Of a DNA stretch of 64,000 nucleotides, positions 43,101 through 51,554 are shown in pieces. The first letter of the stretch is position 1. Each line of letters starts with the position of its first letter. The stretch covers positions 1 through 64,000 of the forward strand of contig NZ_JAZDRO010000006.1 in the NCBI RefSeq assembly GCF_036330325.1, in the 5' to 3' direction. The stretch comes from Hyphobacterium marinum (lineage in GTDB: Bacteria; Pseudomonadota; Alphaproteobacteria; Caulobacterales; Maricaulaceae). Both the position numbers and the translations under genes were made by a program. Below the pieces are notes generated by a model. The model was not told the DNA's origin. It saw nothing but the letters and a program-made list of their open reading frames with translations, and searched no databases.

Positions 43101-43633
43101 TAGAGCCGGTCGCCAAAAGCCGCCGCCAGACGGTCAAGCCAGGCCGCAGCCTCGGCTTCACGCCCGGCGACGACATATCGGTTGAGCGCCCCTTCCGGCC
43201 CGCCCGTCAGTGCGATCAGGCCTTCGTTGAGTTCCAGGACGCGGTTGGCGGAAATGTGAGGCGGGTCGGTCGGCCCGGCCTCGAGGAAGGCAGCGCTCGA
43301 TAGCGCCATGAGATTGCGGTAGCCGGTTTCAGATTGGGCAAGCAGGACGATCGTGCCTTCCGGCTCGACCCGCTCGCCCGGATGGGGCGGCGAGATGAGG
43401 ACCGAGAGCGTACAACCGACGATGGGCTGAACCCCGCCCCCGGCCATGGTCTCGGAAAACTCAAGCGCACCGAAGAGATTGTTGGTGTCGGTAAGGGCCA
43501 CGGCGGGCATGCCGCCATCGACACAGAGCGCGGCCATGTCCTTGATACGGATGGCCCCTTCCAGCAGCGAATAGGGCGAGCGCGTTCTTAAATGAACGAA
43601 GCTGGGTCCCGATGCTGCCATATCCGTATCCAT
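40172..43633 (-). CDS. dnaE: DNA polymerase III alpha subunit (replicative)
   Basis: 1153 residues, the DnaE1 type. The N-terminal PHP domain begins FVHLRTRSPYSLLEGAIRIKDM. The C-family palm has GPGRGSGAGSVVAWAL and the catalytic aspartates in PDFDIDF (Asp407, Asp409, Asp411). Fingers contain YQEQVMQIAQILSGYSLGEADLLRRAMGKKK and GYGFNKSHAAAYAAIAYRTGYLKAHHP. Helix-hairpin-helix and OB regions follow. It is the main replicative polymerase subunit. The ATG at 43633 has AGGGAG close upstream. It lies 64 bp downstream of the small SOS-controlled gene, so it may share that promoter. Confidence 0.98.
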   Translation of the reverse strand: MDTDMAASGPSFVHLRTRSPYSLLEGAIRIKDMAALCVDGGMPAVALTDTNNLFGALEFSETMAGGGVQPIVGCTLSVLISPPHPGERVEPEGTIVLLAQSETGYRNLMALSSAAFLEAGPTDPPHISANRVLELNEGLIALTGGPEGALNRYVVAGREAEAAAWLDRLAAAFGDRLYVELQRHGRREELQAENWLVDAAYDRGLPLVATNEAFFPHPDMHAAHDALLCISQSSYLSVEDRRRVTPDHHFASAEEMESRFSDLPEALANTVDIARRCHFRPKTSPPLLPRFETADGRDEAEELAAQARAGLTERLKAVEPAAPESEYFERLDFELKIIAQMGFPGYFLIVSDFIKWAKDRDIPVGPGRGSGAGSVVAWALTITDLDPLRFGLLFERFLNPERVSMPDFDIDFCQERRGEVIRYVQERYGSDHVAQIITFGTLQARAVVRDVGRVIQLPLGLVDKIAKLVPANPANPVTLAQAIEGEPRLQQMRDEDPAVAKLLQTALKLEGLYRNASTHAAGVVIGDRSLVELTPLYRDPRSDVPATQFNMKWVEPAGLVKFDFLGLKTLTVIARTLDYIRKGGGEPPDIEAADYDDAAVYELLATGAGIGVFQMESTGMRDTLKKMKPDKIEDLIALISLYRPGPMKNIDVYVDRKFGRADVDFLHPDLEPVLKETHGVIIYQEQVMQIAQILSGYSLGEADLLRRAMGKKKKEEMDRQRSRFIEGAREKGVAEGKAAYIFELVNEFAGYGFNKSHAAAYAAIAYRTGYLKAHHPVEFLAALMSLDRNNFDKLAVFFQEARKMDVPVLAPDVNRSRADFSVEGGAVLYALGAIRNVSLTAMEHVVAEREANGPFADLYDFAERVDPKQVNRRTLENLARAGALDCLEPDRAKAFAAAPILAAMATRAADERESAQASLFGAGPADEGGLARPPLPEADPWTGTQRLDEELAAIGFYLSGHPLDDLSSALAARGVVFLADAPARVAEGATALRMAGMVRRRQERVSAKSGERFAWLSLSDPTGEYDALIPPELLRSSRDALETGAAVLVAVRVDDKEEQLRFFADSVEVLDAAPAADGLTIRLDRAALEGVRSRLQRAASIGGGQGGGGEVRLVMGIGGGREAVLRLPGKIPCSQAVQAALKSVRGVESVEPL

Positions 43634-43697
43634 TGCTCCCTGAAGCCCCGCCCTGACCGTCCGAGTCGACGGCCGGGCCGCGAGCCTAGCGAAAGGA

Positions 43698-43790
43698 TCA
43701 GCCGGCGAGAACCGACCCCCACACCAGGATCATCCAGGCAAAGCCCATCAGGGCGGTGGCAGCGGTGGCGTCCATGATGATGCGGCGCAT
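43698..43790 (-). CDS. SOS-controlled 30-residue membrane peptide (SidA-like candidate)
   Basis: A 30-codon frame: ATG at 43790, TGA at 43698-43700. GGAG (43801-43798) lies 7 nt before the ATG, a good ribosome-binding site. The peptide has a short basic N-terminus (MRRII) and a hydrophobic stretch with Trp and Met residues (ALMGFAWMILVW) ending SVLAG, which predicts one membrane helix. A perfect LexA box (43816-43830) lies 25 bp upstream. Known: Caulobacter SidA is a 29-residue single-helix inner-membrane peptide, SOS-induced, that blocks division through FtsW/FtsN, and to my memory its gene neighbours dnaE. Inference: this is its counterpart. Sequence identity could not be checked. A longer overlapping frame in another phase lacks these signals. 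Confidence 0.72.
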   Translation of the reverse strand: MRRIIMDATAATALMGFAWMILVWGSVLAG

Positions 43791-43815
43791 GAGAAATCTC
43801 CGTCGTGTTATCAAT

Positions 43816-43830
43816 GTTCCTGTTTTGTTC
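43816..43830. promoter_or_regulatory. SOS (LexA) box upstream of the small membrane peptide and dnaE
   Basis: An exact GTTC-CTGTTTT-GTTC on the plus strand, in the 271-bp gap between lolD and dnaE. It is the same consensus as the lexA box at 19725-19739. A minus-strand TTGACC (43857-43852) could be the -35 element; I cannot fix the -10. It controls the 30-residue gene and perhaps dnaE. Confidence 0.88.
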
Positions 43831-43904
43831 TTTTTCAGATTGACGGAGTACGGTCAAGGAAAATCCGTGATTCGCGGGAAAGTTTTTCGTTAACGGCGGG
43901 CGGG

Positions 43905-44595
<691 letters not shown>

Positions 44596-44603
<8 letters not shown>

Positions 44604-45903
44604 AGCGAAGCGCCTCCACCGGATCGAGACGTGCCGCGCGCAGCGCTGGCGGGATCGCCGCAAGCAGGGCCGCGCCCAGTCCGAAGACCGACGCGAAGAC
44701 CACTTCCGCCCAGTCCAGCCGCGCGGGAAGGTTGGAGAGGAAATAGACTTCCGGATCCCAGACATTCACGCCGGTGATAAACTGGATGAAGGCTTTGACC
44801 GCGTCGATGTTCAACACGAACACAACGCCCAGAACGACGCCGCCAATGGCACCAACCGCGCCGATCATCAGGCCGATCAGCAGGAAAACACGCAGGATCG
44901 AGTTCTGCGTCGCCCCCATGGTGCGCAGGATGGCAATGTCCCGCCCCTTGTTCTTCACCAGCATCACCAGGCCGGTGATGATGTTGAGCGCGGCGATCAG
45001 GATGACCACACCCAGAATGAGCCGCATGGCGAAGCGCTCGACATTGAGCGCCGTCTGGAAGCTGCGGTCACGCTCGCGCCAGTCCTGAACAACGCCGGCA
45101 CTGCCTACCAGGGCGCGGATTTCGGCCACGAGCGGTCCAACGCCGTCAGGGTCCTCGACCCGCACGTCAATGGAATGGGGCCGGTCAGCGGCGAAAAACA
45201 CCATCGCCTGTTCCAGCGGCATGAATACCGTCACCTGGTCAAAGGCATAGATGCCGCTCGTGAAAATGCCGGCCACGCGGTAAGGCTTGCGATTGGGGCG
45301 GGTGCCGAACGGCCCGGCGCGCCCCGTGGGCGCGATCAGCGTGATATCCTCGTCTTCAATGACATTGAGCTGGTTGATCACGCCAAGGCCGGCCAGAATG
45401 TCGTCCCCGCCGTATTCGCCCTGCCCGAACGTCTCGAAACTGCCATAGCGGAGCCCCGGGCGATTGTCCTCGACCGGGGTGACGATGCGTTCGAGTTGAG
45501 CCAGTTCCTCGCGCGTGATCCCGACCACATTGGCCCCGATGGTCCGGCCATTGGCGGTGACCAGGGCCTGGCCATTATAGCGCGCGCCAACACTGATGAC
45601 ACCGTCCAGCGCTTCGATCCGGCCCGATAACTCGTCGAGCTCCTCCGGCGTCATGTTCTGGGCATGAACATAGACATGCGACTGGACGCCCAGCAGCGTA
45701 CTCAAGAGCTCGTGCCGGAAGCCGTTCATGATCGACATGATGATGATCAGGGCGGCCACGCCGAGCGTGATTCCGAGGAAGGAAATGATCGCGATCAGGG
45801 CGATACCGCCATGACGGCGCTTGGCGCGCAGATACCGTGTGGCCAGCTGGAATTCGTGACCCGCGAAGGGGCGCGCGCGTCCGGGTGCCGCTGGCTCACT
45901 CAT
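44596..45903 (-). CDS. lolC: Lipoprotein-releasing ABC transporter permease LolC/LolE
   Basis: 435 residues with MacB/FtsX-type topology. The N-terminal FQLATRYLRAKRRHGGIALIAIISFLGITLGVAALIIIMSIMNGFRHEL contains the first membrane helix and the LolC/E signature. A large periplasmic domain occupies about 50-270, and three C-terminal helices follow (LILGVVILIAALNIITGLVMLVKNKGRDIAILRTMG and after), ending AIPPALRAARLDPVEALRYE. Alphaproteobacteria often have a single permease that acts as a homodimer, consistent with only one gene here. It overlaps proS and lolD. Confidence 0.94.
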
Positions 45904-47234
45904 GCGGCGAACGCGCCTTCGGCGAGGCGTGCAACGGCATCGTCGATCGACAGTTCATGCTTCTCGCCGGTGCGGCGCACCTTTACTTCGGCCTTGCCGT
46001 CCTTCAGGCCGCGCGGTCCGATGACCAGCTGATACGGAAGACCAATCAGGTCCATGGTCGCGAACTTGCCGCCGGGCCGGGCATCGGTGTCATCCAGCAA
46101 GGGCTCGCGTCCCGCGCGCGACAGCGCGTCATAAGCCGACTGGCAGGCGGCGTCGGTATCCGTGTCGCCCGCCTTCAGATTGATGATGCCGACGCCGAAG
46201 GGCGCGACCGAGTCCGGCCAGATGATGCCGTTCTCGTCGTGGCTCGCCTCGATAATCCCGCCGACAAGCCGCGATACACCAACACCGTAGGAGCCCATGT
46301 GGACCGGCACGGTCGAGCCGTCGGGATGGGCGACCATCGCCTTCATCGCGTCGGAATACTTGGTACCGAAATAGAAGATGTGCCCGACCTCAATGCCCCG
46401 GGCAGACAGGCGTTTGCCGTCGGGCACCTCGGCCTCGAATTTCGCGGCGTCGTGCATTTCCTCGGTCGCGGCGTAGAGCGCCGTGCGCTGGTCAACCAGC
46501 GGCTGGAGGTCGCCGTTGAAATCGACGTCCGGACCGGGCGCGCCCATCTCGACGAGGTCAGCGTGGCAGAAGACCTCGCTCTCGCCGGTATCCGCGAGGA
46601 TAATAAATTCATGGCTGAGATCGCCGCCAATCGGTCCGGTGTCGGCCCGCATCGGCACCGCTTTAAGGCCCATGCGCGCGAACGTGTTCAGGTAGGCAAT
46701 GAACATCTTGTTGTAAGCGGCTCTGGCAGAAGCCTCATCCAGATCAAAGGAATACGTATCCTTCATCAGGAATTCGCGGCCGCGCATAACGCCAAAGCGC
46801 GGGCGGACCTCGTCACGGAACTTCCACTGGATGTGATAGAGCAGCTTCGGAACGTCCTTGTAGGACTTGCAATAGGCCCGGAAGATCTCGGTGATCATCT
46901 CCTCGTTCGTCGGCCCGTAGAGCATGTCGCGGTCATGCCGGTCGACAATGCGCAGCATTTCCTTGCCATAGGCGTCGAACCGCCCGCTTTCGCGCCACAG
47001 ATCGGCCGACTGGATGGTCGGCATCAGAAGCTCGACAGCCCCGGCGCGGTCCTGCTCCTCGCGCACGATCTGCTCGATTTTCTTCAGGATTTTCAGGCCG
47101 AGCGGCAGCCAGGCGTAAATACCCGCCGATTCCTGGCGGATCATGCCCGCGCGCAGCATCAGCCGGTGCGAAGCGATCTGCGCGTCAGCAGGCGTTTCCT
47201 TCAGGACGGGGAGAAAATAGTTCGAAAGGCGCAT
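45900..47234 (-). CDS. proS: Prolyl-tRNA synthetase (short alphaproteobacterial type)
   Basis: 444 residues from the ATG at 47234 (MRLSNYFLPVLKETPADAQ). It is a class II synthetase: motif 1 region MLRAGMIRQESAGIYAWLPLGLKILKKIEQIVREEQ, motif 2 PKLLYHIQWKFRDEVRPRFGVMRGREFLMKD and motif 3 MGSYGVGVSRLVGGI, then an anticodon-binding domain (GVGIINLKAGDTDTDAACQ). The editing insertion found in the roughly 570-residue E. coli type is absent, which is normal for alphaproteobacteria. It overlaps lolC by 4 bp (ATGA), so proS-lolC-lolD form one unit. Confidence 0.97.
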   Translation of the reverse strand: MRLSNYFLPVLKETPADAQIASHRLMLRAGMIRQESAGIYAWLPLGLKILKKIEQIVREEQDRAGAVELLMPTIQSADLWRESGRFDAYGKEMLRIVDRHDRDMLYGPTNEEMITEIFRAYCKSYKDVPKLLYHIQWKFRDEVRPRFGVMRGREFLMKDTYSFDLDEASARAAYNKMFIAYLNTFARMGLKAVPMRADTGPIGGDLSHEFIILADTGESEVFCHADLVEMGAPGPDVDFNGDLQPLVDQRTALYAATEEMHDAAKFEAEVPDGKRLSARGIEVGHIFYFGTKYSDAMKAMVAHPDGSTVPVHMGSYGVGVSRLVGGIIEASHDENGIIWPDSVAPFGVGIINLKAGDTDTDAACQSAYDALSRAGREPLLDDTDARPGGKFATMDLIGLPYQLVIGPRGLKDGKAEVKVRRTGEKHELSIDDAVARLAEGAFAA

Positions 47235-47373
47235 GGGGAAGCGGTCCGGAGCGGTCGTGTTGCGTTGCACCAAGCATTAGACGGTGCCGCAGGGTGGAGC
47301 AAGTTGACTGTCATCCATGAAGGGCGCGTGTCGCATTTCGGAACCGTTGGCAGCGCCATCGGGTTGCATCGTC

Positions 47374-48318
47374 ATGGCAAAACGCCCTGCCCCGATGTCT
47401 GAAACGCCACGCGAAAAGCCAGCAATGACCTTTGCGCAACTGGCGCTGGGGATGGCCGCCTTTGGCTCCGCGACGCCGGTCAGCAAGATCGTCACCCAGG
47501 CCATGCCCGTTTTCGTCGGCTCAGCGTTGCGGGTCGGGATCGGTGCCCTCGCTCTCCTCCCCTTCATCTGGACCCGCCGCCATAATGTCAGGTCAATCAG
47601 TCGCGGAGACTGGCTGCGCATCACTATCATCGCCCTCTTCGGCATGTTCGGCTTTTCCGCCCTGATGCTCTACGGTATGCGCATGGTCTCCGGGGTCACC
47701 GGTGCCATCGTGATGAGCACCGCACCGGCGGTCACGGCCGCCGCGTCGATGATCTTCCTGAAGGACGCACCGACCTGGCGCAAATTCGCCGCCATTGCGC
47801 TGGCCGTCATCGGGGTGGGTATCCTCAATCTCGGCGGGAGCGGCGGCAGCGGCACGGACACGGGAACCATGCTGCTCGGCATCGCCCTCGTCTTTGCCGC
47901 TGTGTGCTGTGAAAGTGTCTACACGCTGGTCGGCAAGACGGCCTCGGAGCGCGTCGATCCGGTCGTCGTCGCCTTCCTCGCCGCGGCCATGTCCTTGCCC
48001 CTCTTCGTTCCGCTCGCCATCTGGCAGTGGAGCGGGTTCGACCTGTCGGGCATGGACGCGGGCAGCTGGACCGCCGTCATCTGGTATGGAGCCGGAACGC
48101 TCGCGCTGGGTAGCTGGCTCTGGTACCAGGGCGTGGCAAAGGCGGAAGGCTCGGTCGCGGCCGGTTTCATGGGCGTTATGCCGGCGTCAGCGCTTCTCCT
48201 CTCCTACGTCCTGCTCGGAGACGACTTCCGGCTGATCCACGTCGCCGGGTTCGCGACCGTTTTCGCCGGCGTGCTCCTCATCTCTTGGGAGCATGCGCGC
48301 ATGAGCGCGAAGGACTAG
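47374..48318 (+). CDS. DMT superfamily (EamA) transporter
   Basis: About 314 residues from the ATG at 47374; other in-frame ATGs at 47395 and 47425 are possible and none has a clear Shine-Dalgarno sequence. There are ten hydrophobic segments in two EamA repeats, e.g. FAQLALGMAAFGSATPVSKIV, MFGFSALMLYGMRMVSGVTGAIVMSTAPAVTAAASMIFLKD and the second-repeat GAGTLALGSWLWYQGVAKAEGSVAAGFMGVMPASALLLSYVLLGD. It is probably an exporter of small metabolites at the inner membrane; the substrate is unknown. It is divergent from proS, and its stop overlaps that of the DUF1467 gene by 4 bp. Confidence 0.9.
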   Translation: MAKRPAPMSETPREKPAMTFAQLALGMAAFGSATPVSKIVTQAMPVFVGSALRVGIGALALLPFIWTRRHNVRSISRGDWLRITIIALFGMFGFSALMLYGMRMVSGVTGAIVMSTAPAVTAAASMIFLKDAPTWRKFAAIALAVIGVGILNLGGSGGSGTDTGTMLLGIALVFAAVCCESVYTLVGKTASERVDPVVVAFLAAAMSLPLFVPLAIWQWSGFDLSGMDAGSWTAVIWYGAGTLALGSWLWYQGVAKAEGSVAAGFMGVMPASALLLSYVLLGDDFRLIHVAGFATVFAGVLLISWEHARMSAKD

Positions 48319-48653
48319 CGCGGAAACGGAAGGCTGTTCACATCGATCAGGCTGAATTCGACAACGGCGAAAATGAGGAGCCAGACAATCGAGGCGACAA
48401 CGGTCGTCAGCCAGGCCTTGCGTTTCAGGCCGGGATCGACTGGTGCCCCTGGTTCAGTACCGGCCACCACTTCGTGATCCTCGTGCTGGCCCCGCACGCC
48501 GAGCGGGAGGATTGTGAAGAGCACGATCCACCACGCTACCAGATAGATGACCAGCCCTGTCGCGACACCGATGCCGTGCGCAGGCAGGAAAAACTGCGCA
48601 AGCCAGAGGGCCACTGTCAGGGCGACGAGAACGATGGAGACGCCTTTGAGCAT
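48315..48653 (-). CDS. DUF1467 family membrane protein
   Basis: 112 residues with two or three transmembrane segments: residues 2-20, 27-50 (GVATGLVIYLVAWWIVLFTILPLGVRGQ) and about 79-101. The WWIVLFTILPLGVR-Q segment and the PGLKRKAW stretch before the last helix are the DUF1467 hallmarks. The family is small, alphaproteobacterial and uncharacterised. It usually lies downstream of mce, as here, with a TGATG stop-start overlap. It is the last gene of the nuo-birA-coaX-rnj-mce run. Confidence 0.88.
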   Translation of the reverse strand: MLKGVSIVLVALTVALWLAQFFLPAHGIGVATGLVIYLVAWWIVLFTILPLGVRGQHEDHEVVAGTEPGAPVDPGLKRKAWLTTVVASIVWLLIFAVVEFSLIDVNSLPFPR

Positions 48654-49075
48654 CAGTCGTGATCCGGTTTCTGCATCAGTTCGACCAGCACGCCGTCCGA
48701 ATTCTTCGGGTGAACGAAGATGACCGGCACACCGTGCGCTCCAATATAGGGCTCTCCGGTTCCCAGGACAGTCGCGCCGCGCGCGCGCATTGTGTCGCGC
48801 GCAGTGATGATGTCATCGACCTCGAAACAGACATGATGCTGGCCGCCCTTGGGATTTCGCTCCAGGAATTTGTGGACTGGCGAGGCTTCGCCAAGCGGTT
48901 CAAGCAATTCCAGTTCGGAATTCTCCAGGCTGACGAAACAGACCCGGACGCCCAGATGAGGAAAATCCTTCGTCTCGGTGGCGCGGTCTGCGCCATAGAG
49001 CGTGGCATACATCGCCTTGGTCGCCTCGATATCGGGCGTGGCGATGCCGACATGGTTGAGCCGTCCGATTTTCAT
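48653..49075 (-). CDS. mce: Methylmalonyl-CoA epimerase
   Basis: 140 residues with the VOC fold specific to this enzyme: IGRLNHVGIATPDIEATKAMYATLYGA, FPHLGVRVCFVSLENSELELLEPLGEASPVHKFLERNPKGGQHHVCFEVDDI and VIFVHPKNSDGVLVELMQKP. Metal ligands His (LNHVGIA), His (GQHHVCFEV) and Glu (LVELMQ) are present. It interconverts (R)- and (S)-methylmalonyl-CoA in propionyl-CoA catabolism. It lies 20 bp downstream of rnj. Confidence 0.95.
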   Translation of the reverse strand: MKIGRLNHVGIATPDIEATKAMYATLYGADRATETKDFPHLGVRVCFVSLENSELELLEPLGEASPVHKFLERNPKGGQHHVCFEVDDIITARDTMRARGATVLGTGEPYIGAHGVPVIFVHPKNSDGVLVELMQKPDHD

Positions 49076-49095
49076 CGCGTCACTCCTGCAGCTGT

Positions 49096-50769
49096 TCAGA
49101 CCGTCAGCGCGGTCACATCGACGATGGGCTTCTTGCCCCAGATCCGGTTCGCTTCCTTGCGCACGGCTCGGCGGATCGCTTCTTCGGTCGCTTCCTCGTC
49201 ACTACGGTCGCGGCGACTCAGCCGCTCATAAGCCTGCTCTGCCGCATCGGCGAGATCGTCGAGAAAGCGCTCCAGGGGGTAGTCGCGCGAGTCCGCTACG
49301 CCAACCGCGCGCACATCCGGGCCGGCGGCCAGCTCACCGGTGTTGGTGATGGCGAGCGAGACCGCGATATGGCCTGAATAGGCCAACTTGCGCCGCTCGC
49401 GCATCGAGTCCGCATCGGCGTCCGTGATGAAATTGCCGTCGACATGGAGCCGGCCGCTGGGCACTTCATCGACAATCTGCGGGCCGTCGGCGCTGATCCT
49501 GATCAGGTCGCCGTTTTTGGGGGCCAGAGCCATCGGGACCTGCAGACTGCGCGCGAAGTCCGCATGCTCAATCAGGTGCCGCCGCTCGCCGTGGACCGGG
49601 ATGGCGATACGGGGCTTGGCCCAGTTGTACATCGCCCGCAATTCCTCGCGGCACGGATGCCCGGAGACATGAATATCCCGGTCGTGCTCGGTGATGATGT
49701 CAACGCCGCGCTCGGCGAGCTTGTTCTGGAGTTCGAAGATTCCAATCTCATTGCCCGGAATCACACGCGACGAGAAAATGGCACTGTCGCCCTTCGACAG
49801 GGTGACATTGCGGTGAGAGCCTTCGGCGATGCGTGACAAGGCCGCGCGCGGCTCGCCCTGGCTACCGGTGCACAGATAGAGAATTTTCTCCTTCGGGAAA
49901 TGCGCCGCGTCTTCTTCATCGACAAAGGGCTGCGCATCCGCCAGCAGGCCGACATGCTTGGCCGCAGCCGCCATACGGTGCATCGACCGGCCGACCAGGC
50001 AGACCCGGCGGTCATTGGCCTCAGCGGCGCGGATCGCCGTTTCCATGCGCGCAACATTCGAGGCAAAGGCCGCGACGGCGACGCGTCCGGTCTGTTCGCC
50101 GACCAGCTTGATCAATTCCTCCCGGACATCGCCTTCCGAGCCCGACACGCCTTCGGTGAAGACGTTGGTGGAATCGCAAACAAGGGCGAGAACGCCCTCC
50201 TCGCCAAGCGCCGTGATGGCGTCGACATCGGTGGTTTCCCCAATCAACGGATCGGGGTCGATCTTCCAGTCACCCGTGTGCAGGACGAGCCCTGCCGGCG
50301 TCCGGATCGCCAGCCCGTTGGGCTCGGGGATGGAATGGGTCAGCGTCAGGAATTGCAGGTCGAATGGTCCGAGCGTCAGGCGTCCATCCAGCGCGATTTC
50401 GTGTAGCTCAACCACTTTGTCGAGCCCCTTTTCGGCCAGCCGGTCACGCATCAGCCAGGCGGTGAACGGCGTCGCATAGACCGGGCAGCGCAGGCGCTCC
50501 CACAGCTGGGCGACCGCGCCCATATGGTCCTCGTGGGCATGGGTCAGGACGATGGCAAGAAGATCGTCACGCCGCTCCTCGATAAAGGCCGGGTCGGGCA
50601 TGATCAGGTCGACACCAGGCGTCGTCAGATCCCCAAAGGTGACCCCGCAATCGACGATGATCCATTTCCGTGCGTGCTCCGGACCATAGCCATAGAGATT
50701 GAGGTTCATCCCGATCTCGCCGGACCCGCCCAGGGGCAGAAAATAGAGGCCGTCGTCCTCGATACTCAT
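49096..50769 (-). CDS. rnj: Ribonuclease J
   Basis: 557 residues. Beta-lactamase/beta-CASP nuclease: FLPLGGSGEIGMNLNLYGY at the start, the zinc motif THAHEDHMG (His77, His79, Asp81, His82), LVCDSTNVFTEGVSGSEGDVREEL, the beta-CASP segment and DIHVSGHPCREELRAMYNWAKPRIAIPVHGERRHL, and a shorter C-terminal domain. It performs 5'-exo- and endonucleolytic mRNA decay and rRNA maturation. Alphaproteobacteria have RNase J along with RNase E. It overlaps coaX by 4 bp. Confidence 0.96.
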   Translation of the reverse strand: MSIEDDGLYFLPLGGSGEIGMNLNLYGYGPEHARKWIIVDCGVTFGDLTTPGVDLIMPDPAFIEERRDDLLAIVLTHAHEDHMGAVAQLWERLRCPVYATPFTAWLMRDRLAEKGLDKVVELHEIALDGRLTLGPFDLQFLTLTHSIPEPNGLAIRTPAGLVLHTGDWKIDPDPLIGETTDVDAITALGEEGVLALVCDSTNVFTEGVSGSEGDVREELIKLVGEQTGRVAVAAFASNVARMETAIRAAEANDRRVCLVGRSMHRMAAAAKHVGLLADAQPFVDEEDAAHFPKEKILYLCTGSQGEPRAALSRIAEGSHRNVTLSKGDSAIFSSRVIPGNEIGIFELQNKLAERGVDIITEHDRDIHVSGHPCREELRAMYNWAKPRIAIPVHGERRHLIEHADFARSLQVPMALAPKNGDLIRISADGPQIVDEVPSGRLHVDGNFITDADADSMRERRKLAYSGHIAVSLAITNTGELAAGPDVRAVGVADSRDYPLERFLDDLADAAEQAYERLSRRDRSDEEATEEAIRRAVRKEANRIWGKKPIVDVTALTV

Positions 50770-51545
50770 ACGCAGCGGCCTCCATTGCGGCGCCAGACTT
50801 CCAGAAGCCCCCGGATCGTCACGTCGGGATCAAAATGATCGATCGTGCGCGCCGCGTCCTCGAACAGCGAGGCCACGCCTCCCGTCGCGATAACCGTCAA
50901 CGGCTCGGGATGTTCCGCCTTGATCCGCCCGACCAGGCCATCGATCAGGTCGACATAACCCCAATAGACACCGGACTGCATCGCGCTGACCGTATCGGTG
51001 CCGATCACCCTGGCCGGGCGCTGGATGGCGATACGCGGCAAGCGCGCGGCCGCCTTGTGAAGTGCCTGCATGGACAGGTTGATGCCCGGCGCGATGATGC
51101 CGCCAACAAAAGCATTGTCCGCCGAGACGACGTCGAACGTCGTCGCGGTGCCGGAGTCGATGATCAACAGCGCGCCTTCATGGTTCATCCGTGCGCCGAG
51201 CGCGTTAACGAGCCGGTCCGCCCCGGCGTCCTGCGGGCGTTCGAGCCGGACAGTGATGCCGAGGTCGACACCGGGCTCTCCAACAACAATTGGGTCCCGG
51301 TCGAGATAGCGGCGCGACAGATTGCGGAAATTGAACAGCGCCTGCGGCACGACGGTCGAGATGACGCAGGCGTCGATGTCCTGCAGAGACAAGGACGACA
51401 TGGCCATCAACTGCGTCAGCCAGACAGCATGCTCGTCGGCGGTCCGGGTCGCATTTGTCGCCGTGCGCCATTGCGCGCGCCAGCCCTTGCCGTCGTGGAC
51501 AGCAAAGAGCGTATTGGTGTTGCCACAGTCGATCGCGAGAAGCAT
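50766..51545 (-). CDS. coaX: Type III pantothenate kinase
   Basis: 259 residues of the ASKHA fold: MLLAIDCGNTNTLFAVHDGKGW (phosphate-binding loop), the middle GADRLVNALGARMNHEGALLIIDSGTATTFDVVSADNAFVGGIIAPGI and the C-terminal VIATGGVASLFEDAA. It catalyses the first step of CoA synthesis. It lies between birA and rnj with a 9-bp gap and a 4-bp overlap, the same neighbours as in many alphaproteobacteria. Confidence 0.97.
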   Translation of the reverse strand: MLLAIDCGNTNTLFAVHDGKGWRAQWRTATNATRTADEHAVWLTQLMAMSSLSLQDIDACVISTVVPQALFNFRNLSRRYLDRDPIVVGEPGVDLGITVRLERPQDAGADRLVNALGARMNHEGALLIIDSGTATTFDVVSADNAFVGGIIAPGINLSMQALHKAAARLPRIAIQRPARVIGTDTVSAMQSGVYWGYVDLIDGLVGRIKAEHPEPLTVIATGGVASLFEDAARTIDHFDPDVTIRGLLEVWRRNGGRCV

Positions 51546-51554
51546 GGAAGCCTC

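Noticed and set aside
43588..43857. 89-codon minus-strand frame overlapping the small SOS gene
   Set aside because: Different phase, no ribosome-binding site, runs into dnaE and through the LexA box; composition is that of a random frame (His/Arg/Gly-rich). The 30-codon frame has all the signals.
45837..47402. Plus-strand open frame of over 500 codons opposite proS
   Set aside because: Antisense shadow of proS; no family features.
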